In this document: positions 1 through 8,545 of the stretch, one piece after another | Layout: each line of letters begins with the position of its first letter | How positions within the stretch are numbered: the stretch's first letter is position 1 | Assembly (NCBI RefSeq): GCF_003865095.1 | Contig: NZ_BHYK01000008.1 | Span: 1-64,000 of the forward strand | DNA length: 64,000 nucleotides | Source: Clostridium tagluense | Lineage (GTDB): Bacteria; Bacillota; Clostridia; Clostridiales; Clostridiaceae | Direction: 5' to 3' | Notes under the pieces: model-generated | Databases searched by the model: none | What the model was told of the DNA's origin: nothing | The model's input: only the letters and a program-made list of their open reading frames with translations | Program-made: the position numbers and the translations under genes

Positions 1-8
1 TTTCTCAA

Positions 9-124
9 TCTGGTGATTATGGCATGAAGGTAACACCCCTTCCCATACCGAACAGGTCGGTTAAGCTTCAATGCGCCAATGGTACTGCAGGGGTAACTTT
101 GTGGGAGAGTAGGTCGTCGCCAGG
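9..124 (+). rRNA. rrf: 5S ribosomal RNA
   Basis: The stretch has the conserved 5S layout: a 5' CTGGTG that pairs with the 3' CGCCAG, the internal CCGAACAGGTCGGTTAAGC block and the GGGAGAGTAGGTCG block near the 3' end. Its length of about 116 bases is normal. It is followed directly by an intrinsic terminator, so it is the end of an rRNA operon whose 16S and 23S genes lie before the window. Exact ends are set by the terminal stem and may be off by one or two bases. Confidence 0.95.
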
Positions 125-131
125 TAAGCAA

Positions 132-166
132 AAAACCACTAAGTTTAACTTAGTGGTTTTTATTTT
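132..166 (+). terminator. rRNA operon terminator
   Basis: ACCACTAAG and CTTAGTGGT form a perfect stem around a short loop, followed by a T-rich run. It lies just after the 5S gene and ends the rRNA transcript. Confidence 0.9.
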
Positions 167-304
167 GCGTAAATATAATTGAGATTTTTGATAAGGCAAC
201 TATTAACCACATATGATTTTTTATATTCTCAGATAACTTTATGCCTTCTAATTTTCATGAAATGTTATTCAATATATATGAACATATCTTTTAGAAGCGG
301 TAGT

Positions 305-445
305 ATGAAAATTGTAGCAAAATCGATAGAAGTAGTTGATTGGACTGATACAAAGGGGAATATATGGCCTTGGCTATATATAAATTCTCTCCCTATTACT
401 GTATTAAACCAAATTTTTTTATCTCAAATAGAGTTGATGCTTTAA
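305..445 (+). pseudogene. possible remnant of a small conserved protein
   Basis: An ATG at 305 opens a reading frame beginning MKIVAKSIEVVDW, which has the look of a real small cytoplasmic protein start. After about 21 residues the sequence turns into low-complexity hydrophobic text typical of an untranslated frame. There is only a weak purine stretch upstream. I read it as a frameshifted remnant, but no family is assigned and it could be chance. Confidence 0.2.
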
Positions 446-529
446 AATAGTTGTTTGAAGTAGAGAAAACTAATTAATAGAAAATATGAATTTGATGCAG
501 TGTAAAAAAGCCATAGATTGTAATTTTAA

Positions 530-562
530 CCCAGGGAGAAATCCTTGGGGCTTATTTTTTTT
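530..562 (+). terminator. intrinsic terminator-like hairpin
   Basis: CCCAGGGA and TCCTTGGG form an 8-bp stem with one G-U pair closed by a GAAA tetraloop, followed after GCTTA by eight T. It has no intact gene directly upstream, so it probably belonged to a gene now lost from this region. The rest of 446-850 holds no gene I can support, only a second hairpin at 685-712. Confidence 0.6.
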
Positions 563-684
563 GTATGAAAATAGCTAGGCGTTCACATAGCTAATTAGGT
601 AGTAATTATCCAATAAAAGGTATTAATCCAAGGATAATTAAGCAGGAAGGTATTCAAGATTCAAGAAGGTATAAAGAGATGTTT

Positions 685-712
685 AAGCATTCCAAATACA
701 TTTGGAATGCTT
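685..712. repeat. perfect inverted repeat without T-run
   Basis: AAGCATTCCAAA, a 4-base loop and TTTGGAATGCTT form a perfect 12-bp hairpin. Neither side continues into a T-run, so it is not an ordinary terminator. It lies downstream of the truncated MerR gene at 851-1138. Confidence 0.5.
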
Positions 713-850
713 CTGAAGTAATTGTGTCGTTTGTCATAATAATCTCCTCCCATTGTTTTATCATATTTTTTGTGGAAATGAGTTGAAATGCCAATATTTA
801 TTCCATCTGAACAAGGGATTGAGAAGCATTAGATAACGGTTGCATGGAAT

Positions 851-1138
851 TTAAAACTGAAAGGTATTTACCAAGTAGATCTTTTCGTTAATAATCTTTG
901 TTGCTATTTGAGGGTCTGCACTGTCAAGTACGATTTTCACTGACCTTATAGGAATATCCAGTTCCCTCAACAGTAGTACAAGAAGTACACGCTGTAATGC
1001 TTCAGTGTTGTATATACGCCAACCGGATTGTGGGTCGCGCTGACTGTGAAAAAGCATCTTTTCTTCCCAGTGACGAAGCGTGCTACTCGTCAGTCCAAGC
1101 TTCGCTGGCACCTGATGAATTGGTTCAAAATGGCTCAT
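851..1138 (-). pseudogene. MerR-family regulator, C-terminally truncated
   Basis: The 95-residue product starts with a MerR winged-helix DNA-binding region: an HTH with SSTLRHWEEK at about residues 18-27, then the wing and the RVLLVLLLRELDIPI helix (about 50-64). Members of this group normally continue with a dimerisation helix and an effector-binding (often GyrI-like) domain of about 150 more residues. Here the frame ends shortly after residue 80 with an unrelated tail, so the sensor half is missing. The start is supported by AAGGTG six bases upstream of the ATG. It is most likely a decayed gene, although a free MerR DNA-binding domain could still bind its operator. Confidence 0.65.
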
Positions 1139-1169
1139 TCAAGCACCTTCTTTTCAATATATGAGGTTC

Positions 1170-1199
1170 CCTATAGGATAATAATATCATTTGAGTCAA
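1170..1199 (-). promoter_or_regulatory. candidate promoter of the MerR gene
   Basis: On the minus strand TTGACT (1194-1199) and TATAGG (1170-1175) are 18 bp apart just upstream of the MerR start. Overlong spacers are typical of MerR-controlled promoters, which suggests autoregulation. The -10 match is weak. Confidence 0.35.
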
Positions 1200-1323
1200 T
1201 TGCAATAGAAATTATTTTTTTGCCACGAAGATACTAAACAGTAGTTACATCACATTTTACTATTCCGATACAATATAAAAAGTGTATCTTAGTATAATTT
1301 TAACTATATCTATTATATTGATT

Positions 1324-1572
1324 TTAAATAATAGATATAAAAATTAATATAATAGATATAATAAATGGTTGTATCGACTCCTTTTTCTTTTTATCATAAA
1401 AAAATAGTATTCCCGAAATGATAAGCATTGCTATTCCTGCTATGATACTTAATAATACTGTAATTTGATTAATAATCTTGATATACGATATTTCATAAAT
1501 AATTCTTAAAATAAAATAACCTATAGCAAAACCAAGAGATACAGACTCTATGTTGTTGGTAAATGTTTTCAT
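1324..1572 (-). CDS. small membrane protein, unknown function
   Basis: An 82-residue protein starting MKTFTNN; this ATG is chosen because GGGGTG lies about seven bases upstream, while an earlier in-frame ATG falls before that site. It has three hydrophobic stretches: roughly residues 11-26, 35-58 and 68-82, with a basic DKKKKES turn between the last two. No family is recognised. It stands alone between the MerR remnant and a GNAT gene, with AT-rich flanks and no clear operon partner. Confidence 0.5.
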   Translation of the reverse strand: MKTFTNNIESVSLGFAIGYFILRIIYEISYIKIINQITVLLSIIAGIAMLIISGILFFYDKKKKESIQPFIISIILIFISII

Positions 1573-1861
1573 ATAATCACCCCACGACACAAATATTTAC
1601 TTTATTATACTATTTATACCAAAAATTCTATATAAGAAATTAAAATATATTTTGCTTAGTATAAAATAAAAACCACTTAATATAATAATAATAAGAAAAC
1701 ACAAAAATCGTCAAATATGCGAAATGCGACGTAAAAATACCATAAAATTCATTGTCTGAATAATACGGTATTTAAGCAAGATATTCGTTTTTTAGGGTTA
1801 TAACGTTTAATATAAATGTTGTAAAATAGATAGTTTACGCTATCGTTCTAAAAAATACTAA

Positions 1862-2407
1862 CTACAGTAATAATGCCATTCCATAGCCATTTGTATAACT
1901 GCCATCAGGTAATAACTTATCATTCTTGAATGTTCCTTCTATTTCAAACCCTAGTTTCATGTACAAACTTATAGCTGCAAAGTTATTAGTGTCTACTTCA
2001 AGTGTTATTCGTGATATACGATTTTCTCTTGCCCAATTAATGCATGCTTCCATCATTTTCTTGCCAATACCCATTCCACAATATTCTATACTAATTGCTA
2101 TTCCAAATTTAGCACAATGCCTTATTCTTTTTCGAGTATTTCCATTCAAACTACATATTCCAACTATCTTCCCATCAATTTCACCAATAATCGTTAAGTC
2201 AACTTCTGAATCCAACTGACTCTGAATAAATTTCTCTTCTTGTTCAACAGTTAATATAAATTCATCAGGATCTCTTAATAAAAAAGTGGTTTCTTTCTCT
2301 ACTTTTTTAATGAGTTTTATCAATTTCTCTGCGTCTTTCACTTCAGCATGTCTTATAGTTATTATTCCTTTATGTGTAGTGTATTCGACTTGTTCTAATT
2401 TGCTCAT
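1862..2407 (-). CDS. GNAT-family N-acetyltransferase
   Basis: A 181-residue cytosolic acetyltransferase expected to use acetyl-CoA on an amine substrate that cannot be told from sequence. The GNAT fold is clear: beta strands with IIGEIDGKIVGICSL at about 73-87, the acetyl-CoA loop CGMGIGKKMM (about 110-119, the R/Q-x-x-G-x-G position) and the NNFAAISLYMKLGFEIEG motif near the C-terminus (about 141-158). The length fits single-domain GNATs. AGGAGGAG lies upstream of the ATG. It is monocistronic; the nearest genes are unrelated. Confidence 0.85.
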   Translation of the reverse strand: MSKLEQVEYTTHKGIITIRHAEVKDAEKLIKLIKKVEKETTFLLRDPDEFILTVEQEEKFIQSQLDSEVDLTIIGEIDGKIVGICSLNGNTRKRIRHCAKFGIAISIEYCGMGIGKKMMEACINWARENRISRITLEVDTNNFAAISLYMKLGFEIEGTFKNDKLLPDGSYTNGYGMALLL

Positions 2408-2826
2408 TTTTTCTCCTCCTAGCTAAGTAAATTGTATTAAGATATCTTAGCATTTACTTCTCATTATATCAATTCGGTCGCATTAATTCTAGCTATTGTA
2501 AATGCATTCATCAAGCATATTACTATTTAATACCGTATTATTCAAATTTCAAGGTACAAAAGTTGTAGGAGCATTAAATTAACTAGGGTAGTAAACTTAG
2601 TTATTAGTGTGCCTAATACAGTTGGAATATTTGGAGCAATTATAATGACAATGGAAATATGAATATAAATATACCTATTGGAAACAAGAATGAGTTAGGA
2701 ACATTAGCTTCAGCTGTCTAAGGGAAAAACAGAATTTAAAATAAAACTACCTTTTAATTAACAGGAATAAAAAATTGAAAAAATAAATAGAGCAAAAATA
2801 AATTAAGTACCTCCTTTAGCAAAAAA

Positions 2827-2885
2827 AACTGTTCCAATTTTTGTAGGGGATCTGACGCCTTACAAAGATTGGAATAGTTTTTTTT
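2827..2885. terminator. long bidirectional terminator
   Basis: Arms at 2827-2845 and 2861-2879 form a 19-bp stem with two G-U pairs. Eight T follow it on the plus strand and a similar T-run follows it on the minus strand, so it can stop transcription both ways. On the minus strand it ends the hydrolase gene at 2930-3811. The remainder of 2408-2826 holds no gene I can support. Confidence 0.8.
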
Positions 2886-2929
2886 GTTGGGGGCTATATT
2901 AGGGTGAGAATCATCTCATGCTTTGATAA

Positions 2930-3811
2930 TTAGTCGTTTTTATTCAACCACTTATTAAGCACATCTATATATTTTTCATTCTCTTCTACGAAGGGCATAT
3001 GGCGACTGAATTCAAATAACTCCCACTGCGAATTTGGAATCTTGTCATACATTGTTTTTGCAATAAGTGGTGAGCAAAGATCAACCAAACCGCTGATGAT
3101 TAAAGAAGGTTCTTTAATATCTTCAATCTCCTTCATAAAATCAAAGTTTTTTAATGTGCCAGATGGGCTGAATTCATTTTGACCCCATGCAGTTACATAA
3201 GCTTCTGTTCCAGAAACCTTTGGACGGCTTAAGCATTTTGGAGAATCCGGTCCTACTAGGCCTGCGCAGTGACGAAGCATGAATTCTGCTTCTGCTTCCT
3301 TATATTCTTTTGATGAATAATCTCCGGATTTTTCTGCTTTTGCAATGGCATCTTGCATTTCTAGCGGAAGATATGCAACTCTTCTACGCTGTTCCTTTTC
3401 CCAAAGCGAGGCAGATGGTAAAGTACTGGATAAGATGTAACTCTTGATTCCTTCTGGTTTGTATTCGCAGGCATATTGAATTGCCTGCATGCCTCCCCAA
3501 GATTGTCCCAGTAAGTGGATTTCGTCTAGGCCTAAGTGTTTACGTAACTGGATTAATTCTTCAATCCATGTTTTTGCACACCACAAGTCAGGACGGGAAG
3601 GGATTGCGGACAATCCGCATCCCAATTGGTCATACATAATAACCGCACGTCCATCTTCCGCAACTTTGTCAAGTACTTCAAAATAATTATGTGTAGAACC
3701 CGGTCCGCCGTGTAATAAAACCAATGGTTTTTTATTTCCTGTGCATTCACCTACTATACGATAGTAAGTCTTATATTCTAGATATGGAATATAGCCTTCA
3801 GTAATCTTCAT
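2930..3811 (-). CDS. proline iminopeptidase-like alpha/beta hydrolase (S33)
   Basis: A 293-residue cytosolic serine hydrolase of the proline-specific peptidase group, expected to release N-terminal proline or act on small amides. Visible signatures are the oxyanion-hole motif HGGPG (about residue 34), YDQLGCG, the nucleophile elbow GQSWGG (Ser near residue 103), the acid in GLVDLCSP and a C-terminal His in SRHMPF. No signal peptide. The ATG at 3811 is chosen because AGGAG lies seven bases upstream; a TTG two codons earlier abuts the SD. It is monocistronic and ends at a bidirectional terminator. Substrate is inferred from family only. Confidence 0.85.
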   Translation of the reverse strand: MKITEGYIPYLEYKTYYRIVGECTGNKKPLVLLHGGPGSTHNYFEVLDKVAEDGRAVIMYDQLGCGLSAIPSRPDLWCAKTWIEELIQLRKHLGLDEIHLLGQSWGGMQAIQYACEYKPEGIKSYILSSTLPSASLWEKEQRRRVAYLPLEMQDAIAKAEKSGDYSSKEYKEAEAEFMLRHCAGLVGPDSPKCLSRPKVSGTEAYVTAWGQNEFSPSGTLKNFDFMKEIEDIKEPSLIISGLVDLCSPLIAKTMYDKIPNSQWELFEFSRHMPFVEENEKYIDVLNKWLNKND

Positions 3812-3982
3812 AATCAATCTCCTTATGTATATTTGTATTTACTAACAATAATTATGTCTTTTGTAAATTCGTAAACCTTAGTATTTAATTCTTCATCATC
3901 AGCCTAGTACTATACAACTTTTTAAGTCTACCTTTTAAATATTATTTGACCCATTAAATTATACATCCCATGCTCATCTCAT

Positions 3983-4852
3983 TTATGATTTTAAACTATC
4001 TGATATTCCTTTGAAGAAATTTCCAATAGAGGCACAAATACTTGCGAACCAACCTTTAGCCTTATCACTATCTAATGTATTTTTCATTGTATTAGCTACA
4101 CCCTCAAGCTGTCCTTTTACTTTGCTGTAATCCAAGTTTAATTTATTTACATTTGTCATTAATCCAACAATACCATTTACATCATCTTTAGACAGAGTGT
4201 AATTGTAATTATTTGTTACATTATTTACTATTTTTGTTATACCTTCCTCAGTCTTAGGTTTATCTTTTATAACTTCATTCTTTACTTCATTGATTAATCC
4301 CGCAGCTTTATCTTGTCCGATTTTTTCACCTAGTTTGCCTGTAACTGCGACCTCTTCATTAGCTGTTTTCTTTGTACTTTCATCTAATTTCTTACCGTCT
4401 TTACTATTTTCGAATCCCTTTAATATGCCAGTCATAGCTGCCGTACCTGATACAGAGAATGGTGCAGAGACTTTAACATCAGCATTCTCAATGCCTGCTG
4501 TAATTAGGGCGTTTTTTATCATACTAGCATTTACCCAAGTTACATTATGTGTATTAACTACTAAACCACCAGTAGTTGTTGGCTCAATATAGGAACATGA
4601 TATCGCCTTATTACCTAATTGACCTTTAGATACTGTACCTCCTAGATATTTCTTCTCCTCGCTAGATGTTACTTCGACAACACTTGCACTATTCTTATCT
4701 ACACCAAAATACTTTAGCATGTCCTCTTTCTGTTGATTCGTCAAATCATACCCTATAGTAACACTCTTATATGAATCAGCGTAGACATTGCTTATAGGTG
4801 TTGCAAACAAACTTGCTGTTAACATTACACCTAAGACTAATTTTTTATTCAT
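3983..4852 (-). CDS. secreted DUF1002 protein (YpuA-like)
   Basis: A 289-residue exported protein. The first 25 residues form a Sec signal peptide (MNKKLVLGVMLTASLFATPI then a VYADS cleavage region). The rest matches the pattern of DUF1002 proteins such as Bacillus YpuA: SVTIGYDLTNQQKEDML at the mature N-terminus, a ITAGIENADVKVSAPFSVSG block in the middle, and a helical C-terminal half ending in an amphipathic WFASICASIGNFFKGI segment. The biochemical role of DUF1002 is not known. The gene follows the 3D-domain wall protein at 4948 on the same strand, so a cell-envelope role is plausible. Confidence 0.8.
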   Translation of the reverse strand: MNKKLVLGVMLTASLFATPISNVYADSYKSVTIGYDLTNQQKEDMLKYFGVDKNSASVVEVTSSEEKKYLGGTVSKGQLGNKAISCSYIEPTTTGGLVVNTHNVTWVNASMIKNALITAGIENADVKVSAPFSVSGTAAMTGILKGFENSKDGKKLDESTKKTANEEVAVTGKLGEKIGQDKAAGLINEVKNEVIKDKPKTEEGITKIVNNVTNNYNYTLSKDDVNGIVGLMTNVNKLNLDYSKVKGQLEGVANTMKNTLDSDKAKGWFASICASIGNFFKGISDSLKS

Positions 4853-4947
4853 TTAACAAGACCTCCATATTCTACATTATTTTACTGTTGTGACTTAGAT
4901 ATATTATAACCTAAATTATATTAATTTGGTAAACGAATTTTTTGATA

Positions 4948-5982
4948 TTAGTTTATTATACGGATTCTTACATCTCTTCGGCCCCAATTAAGTACTTCAG
5001 CTTCTGTATTAAAAAATACATCTATGAGATTATTTTTAATAGCGGAACCAGTATCTGATGCAATAGCATATCCGTAGCCTTCTATATAAACTTTAGAGCC
5101 CATTGGTATAACACTAGGGTCAACAGCTATAGTGCTATATCCATTTGGATTTCTAGTTGTTCTAGAACCTGATGATGTAAAACCACCCATTGAATATGCG
5201 GTTGATTGCATAATGAAGTAGTTAGTTGATTTTGATAAATCAATAGGTATAGCATCAGAATTAGACGTTGAACTTTTACTAGAAGCTAATTGTCTAGACA
5301 GAGTAGCGGTCTTGATTGCTTCTAGTTCTTTTAATATTTTTGCAGCGGCTAATTCTTTTGCATTTTTGTCAGCAATTAATTTAGTTTCTTTTTTAGTTAC
5401 GTTGCTAAGAAGCACCTTGTGTTCCTTTATGTCTTTACTTAATTTTGTTAGAATAATTTCATTATTTGTTTTTAGCGCTGATAATTTATTATTCTCATTA
5501 GTTAAAGTGTCTTTATGTTTTATTATAGAAGTTCTTTGTTCTTCTATTTTAGCAATGAGATTTTTATCATACTCTATTATCCTTTCAAGTGTATCTACTC
5601 TCGATATAAGATCACTAAAACTAGTTGAAGCTAAAAGTACCTCAAGATAACTATCTACACTATTTATATACATAGCTCTTGCTCTTTTTTCAAACAAATC
5701 TTCTTGATCGATAGCGCTTTTTTCTACAATTTCTAATTTAGTTTGTGTTTTGTTTATATCTTGAGCGATGTCATTCATTTTAGCTTTGTTAATGTCAATT
5801 TTATTTAACACCTTATCAAGTTCATTGTTGAAATTCTTTACTTGTATTTGTAAAGCTTTTTTGCTGCTTTGAGCTTGTTCTAATTCAGATGTTTGATTAG
5901 TACTTGGTGCAGCAAAAGTATTCACATTGATAGTTAGTGTTAATATTAGCATCATAACAACAGATATTATTTTTTTATTCAT
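4948..5982 (-). CDS. secreted coiled-coil protein with C-terminal 3D domain
   Basis: A 344-residue exported protein: signal peptide (about 1-24, ending NTFAAPS), a long coiled coil (about 28-215) of the PcsB/CwlO-type N-terminal region, a Ser-rich linker, and a C-terminal 3D domain (about 255-344). The three-Asp core is visible as AVDPSVIPMGSKVYIEG, ASDTGSAIK and IDVFF. 3D domains resemble the lytic transglycosylase/endolytic fold and occur in YocH- and Rpf/YabE-like wall proteins, so peptidoglycan cleavage or remodelling outside the membrane is expected. It lies upstream of the DUF1002 gene on the same strand with about 95 bases between them. Confidence 0.85.
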   Translation of the reverse strand: MNKKIISVVMMLILTLTINVNTFAAPSTNQTSELEQAQSSKKALQIQVKNFNNELDKVLNKIDINKAKMNDIAQDINKTQTKLEIVEKSAIDQEDLFEKRARAMYINSVDSYLEVLLASTSFSDLISRVDTLERIIEYDKNLIAKIEEQRTSIIKHKDTLTNENNKLSALKTNNEIILTKLSKDIKEHKVLLSNVTKKETKLIADKNAKELAAAKILKELEAIKTATLSRQLASSKSSTSNSDAIPIDLSKSTNYFIMQSTAYSMGGFTSSGSRTTRNPNGYSTIAVDPSVIPMGSKVYIEGYGYAIASDTGSAIKNNLIDVFFNTEAEVLNWGRRDVRIRIIN

Positions 5983-6169
5983 TTACTAACCTCCTTAAAA
6001 TGGTTATAAATATTAATAATATTTTTTATTATATTGTAACGTGATAAATAATTATGTTAAAAAGCGTATATTCGTTATTTTTAAAAAAAGACTAATTAAT
6101 TTCTTTTTTAAATTTTAGGCTATGTTAGACAACAATGAGTATAATATATAGTATTAAAAATAACCCCTT

Positions 6170-6259
6170 TCATCTTTTTGAAATTGTAATTCCACCAAAA
6201 GATTCAACTTTGCAAATCTCTATCATTTCAGTCTGGCATTGATTACACGCTATTTTCAT
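6170..6259 (-). CDS. 29-residue CxxC peptide, possibly a remnant
   Basis: A short frame beginning MKIACNQCQTEMIE with one CxxC pair, preceded by a good GGAGG seven to eight bases upstream. The start looks like a zinc-ribbon protein whose second CxxC is missing, so this may be the surviving N-terminus of a longer gene. Nothing else is supported in 5983-6486. Confidence 0.3.
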   Translation of the reverse strand: MKIACNQCQTEMIEICKVESFGGITISKR

Positions 6260-6486
6260 TTCCTAATCCTCCATACTCTATTAATTATCTTCATTTTATA
6301 TCATTGTCGCTACACTTCATTATACAATTGTTTCTAATCTTGATGCAAACTTTTTACTTATATAATTCATTTCTTCCAATGGACAGTGATATATAAGATG
6401 GCTTATCTTCATAAATAGTTGCAGCATTATACAAAAGCAGGTAAAATCAATGTATAATTGTATGTTTTTTATGAGGGGATGAAAAA

Positions 6487-7206
6487 ATGTCTATTAATCT
6501 AGCTTTATTAATATTATTATTTCTAGTTATCTTATATATTACCATTATTGAAATATTTACAATAATTTTTATGATTACTGGAGTGTCTAGTACCAGGGCT
6601 AAATTTCAAGTTATTTCACTGCTTACAAATTGTGGTTTCACAACAACCGAAAGTGAAATAATTGTTTCTTCTCGAAAAAGGCGAAAAATTGCTATTACAA
6701 TTATGCTTTTCGGTAATATCTTTAATGTGGCCATAGTTTCACTTTTGGTCAACATGGTTATATCTTTTTCAAAAAATAAAGATTTCAATGCATTCCGATC
6801 TATTTTATATCTTTTGGGCTTTATGGTTTTTATTACAATAATAAGGAAGATACCATTTTTTAGAGTAACCTTTGATAATATCGTAAAGCGTATAGCAACA
6901 AAGGTAATATTTACTAAGAAGGCGAATCCGATGTTAATTTTTGATAATTTTCATGGATTTGTAATTGTAGAGATAAAGATTGTTGAGGTTCCTGAAAAGC
7001 TTAATAATAGGACTTTATTGGAGTCAACAATTAGCAAGGACTATGGAATAAGAGTTCTAAATATTAAAAGAGATGATTTGTTAATGGGGGATATTTCAAA
7101 GGATGAAGTGATTATGAAAAATGATAGAGTACTGGTTTATGGACCTTTAGCCAATATCATTGATGTATTTGAACAAAAGCCTTCCCTTTATAGTAGAGCA
7201 AGCTAG
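6487..7206 (+). CDS. membrane protein with C-terminal TrkA_C (RCK_C) domain
   Basis: A 239-residue integral membrane protein. Hydrophobic segments lie at about 5-32, 70-92 and 103-120; a soluble C-terminal domain (about 150-232) has the TrkA_C pattern, with an N-terminal LIFDNFHGFVIVEIKI strand, GIRVLNIKRDDLLMGDIS and MKNDRVLVYGPLANI. TrkA_C domains bind small ligands and gate K+ or anion transporters. The segment between the first two helices contains TNCGFTTTESE, reminiscent of the GFTT selectivity region of Trk/Ktr subunits, but there is only room for one such repeat rather than four. A ligand-gated ion-transport role is inferred. Confidence 0.7.
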   Translation: MSINLALLILLFLVILYITIIEIFTIIFMITGVSSTRAKFQVISLLTNCGFTTTESEIIVSSRKRRKIAITIMLFGNIFNVAIVSLLVNMVISFSKNKDFNAFRSILYLLGFMVFITIIRKIPFFRVTFDNIVKRIATKVIFTKKANPMLIFDNFHGFVIVEIKIVEVPEKLNNRTLLESTISKDYGIRVLNIKRDDLLMGDISKDEVIMKNDRVLVYGPLANIIDVFEQKPSLYSRAS

Positions 7207-7451
7207 AATTAGAAAGGTACATAGGTTTGAGGTATGCACTTTTAGCTAAAAAAATATAAATTGCTATTTTATTATCATAGAAATAATCTATAAGGAAGGA
7301 TTTGATTATAGAAAATATCAATTAGACAGGTATTATTAAAGATGTTACACTGATGCGTAAACTATGGACCAAACAATATAAATATAGAGGAATTGATTTA
7401 AGGAAACAAAAAATATTAGAATGGCTTCATAAATAAAAAGGAGAGATTCGC

Positions 7452-8321
7452 ATGGGTAAAATCATTGACTTTAATTGTACATATGATAATTCTATAGGAA
7501 TGTTTAAAGAAGTTACACAAAAAACAAATCTGCAGTTTCCAGAAGCTTATAAACATTGGGATAGCATGACGATACTTGCGAAAGAGTTAAAAGAGCATGA
7601 TAAGTCACCATTTTGTGAATTACCATTTTGTCATACAGTTGAAGGCGAGGCAATGGGTGGAAGCATTAATTATGGGGATGATAAAATAGGGCCAAGAGCG
7701 AAGGATTATATATGCACAACTGCAGAAGAGATATTAGCCTTACCAGAAATTGATTATTCAAAAGGACGTATATCAGAAGTCTTAAAAGCCTGTGAATATC
7801 TAAGGAAAAAGGGAGAAAATGTTGTGTTGTATGTTTCAGGTCCTTTTACTATTATGAATGTATTGATAGATCCGCGTCATGTTTTTAAAATCTTCAAAAA
7901 AAACCCAGAGGCTATGAAGGATATTTTTCATAAGTTCCAAAATGAAATATTGCGTTTTATAGCAGAGGCTCAAAAATCGGGGGTCAATATGATTAGTTAT
8001 GGTGATTCATCTGGAGGATTAAATATTTTAGGGCCTAAGGTTTCAGAGCAAGTGGTAGAGATGTTTACTTATCCATTACTAAAAAGTATAGAAGAAATCC
8101 TCAGTGATGAAACCATTGTATTACTTTGTCCAAAAACCACCTTTGCATTACTCGGAACAGATAAAGCGGTATGGAAAGATATTCAAATGAAAGCCCCTAT
8201 AAAATATGCTAAGGCTTGTGTAGAAGTGATTGGTAAAGCAAAATTTATTGGGCAAATGTGTATTAAAAATAAAGAATTTGAATTGAAAAATGGAATAATT
8301 AAAGCAATTGATTTGCTTTAG
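7452..8321 (+). CDS. URO-D/MtaA-family methyltransferase
   Basis: A 289-residue soluble TIM-barrel protein of the uroporphyrinogen decarboxylase/MtaA group. Typical elements are PFCHTVEGEAMGG (about 58-70), the VVLYVSGPFTIMNVLIDP strand (about 123-140), SGVNMISYGDSSGG (about 174-187) and GQMCIKN near the C-terminus (about 268). In methylcobamide:thiol methyltransferases a His-x-Cys plus a distal Cys bind zinc; here the first position reads LLC, so the His is replaced by Leu while both Cys positions appear kept. That suggests a subgroup with altered metal site. It is slightly short for the family (usually about 330). AAAGGAGAG precedes the ATG. It could act on methoxy or methylamine compounds, but no corrinoid protein is nearby. 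Confidence 0.75.
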   Translation: MGKIIDFNCTYDNSIGMFKEVTQKTNLQFPEAYKHWDSMTILAKELKEHDKSPFCELPFCHTVEGEAMGGSINYGDDKIGPRAKDYICTTAEEILALPEIDYSKGRISEVLKACEYLRKKGENVVLYVSGPFTIMNVLIDPRHVFKIFKKNPEAMKDIFHKFQNEILRFIAEAQKSGVNMISYGDSSGGLNILGPKVSEQVVEMFTYPLLKSIEEILSDETIVLLCPKTTFALLGTDKAVWKDIQMKAPIKYAKACVEVIGKAKFIGQMCIKNKEFELKNGIIKAIDLL

Positions 8322-8347
8322 TTGTTATATTGAAGTGTACTTTATGT

Positions 8348-8377
8348 TCCCTCAGACTAATCTTTGAGGGATTTTTT
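8348..8377 (+). terminator. terminator of the MtaA-like gene
   Basis: TCCCTCA pairs with TGAGGGA around a ten-base loop, followed by six T. It lies 27 bases after the stop codon. Confidence 0.8.
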
Positions 8378-8545
8378 GCAATTAAACAAGACTGATATTC
8401 TTATTTTAAAAAACAATTCTGCTATATTAAAAAAAATATAGAATTTTTCTGAGATAAGTAATACAATGATATTAAAATGTAGAAATATAAAGAAAAAAGT
8501 ATAATAAAAATATAAACTAAAACTAAATAAAGGAGGTCTTATTGT

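Noticed and set aside
2600-2740. Protein-like text in the gap upstream of the hydrolase terminator
   Set aside because: Short stretches read as plausible peptides but have no start, no ribosome binding site and no recognisable family.
7353-7436. 27-residue frame ending just before the MtaA-like gene
   Set aside because: It has no ribosome binding site and no recognisable pattern; possibly the tail of a lost gene, but not supportable.
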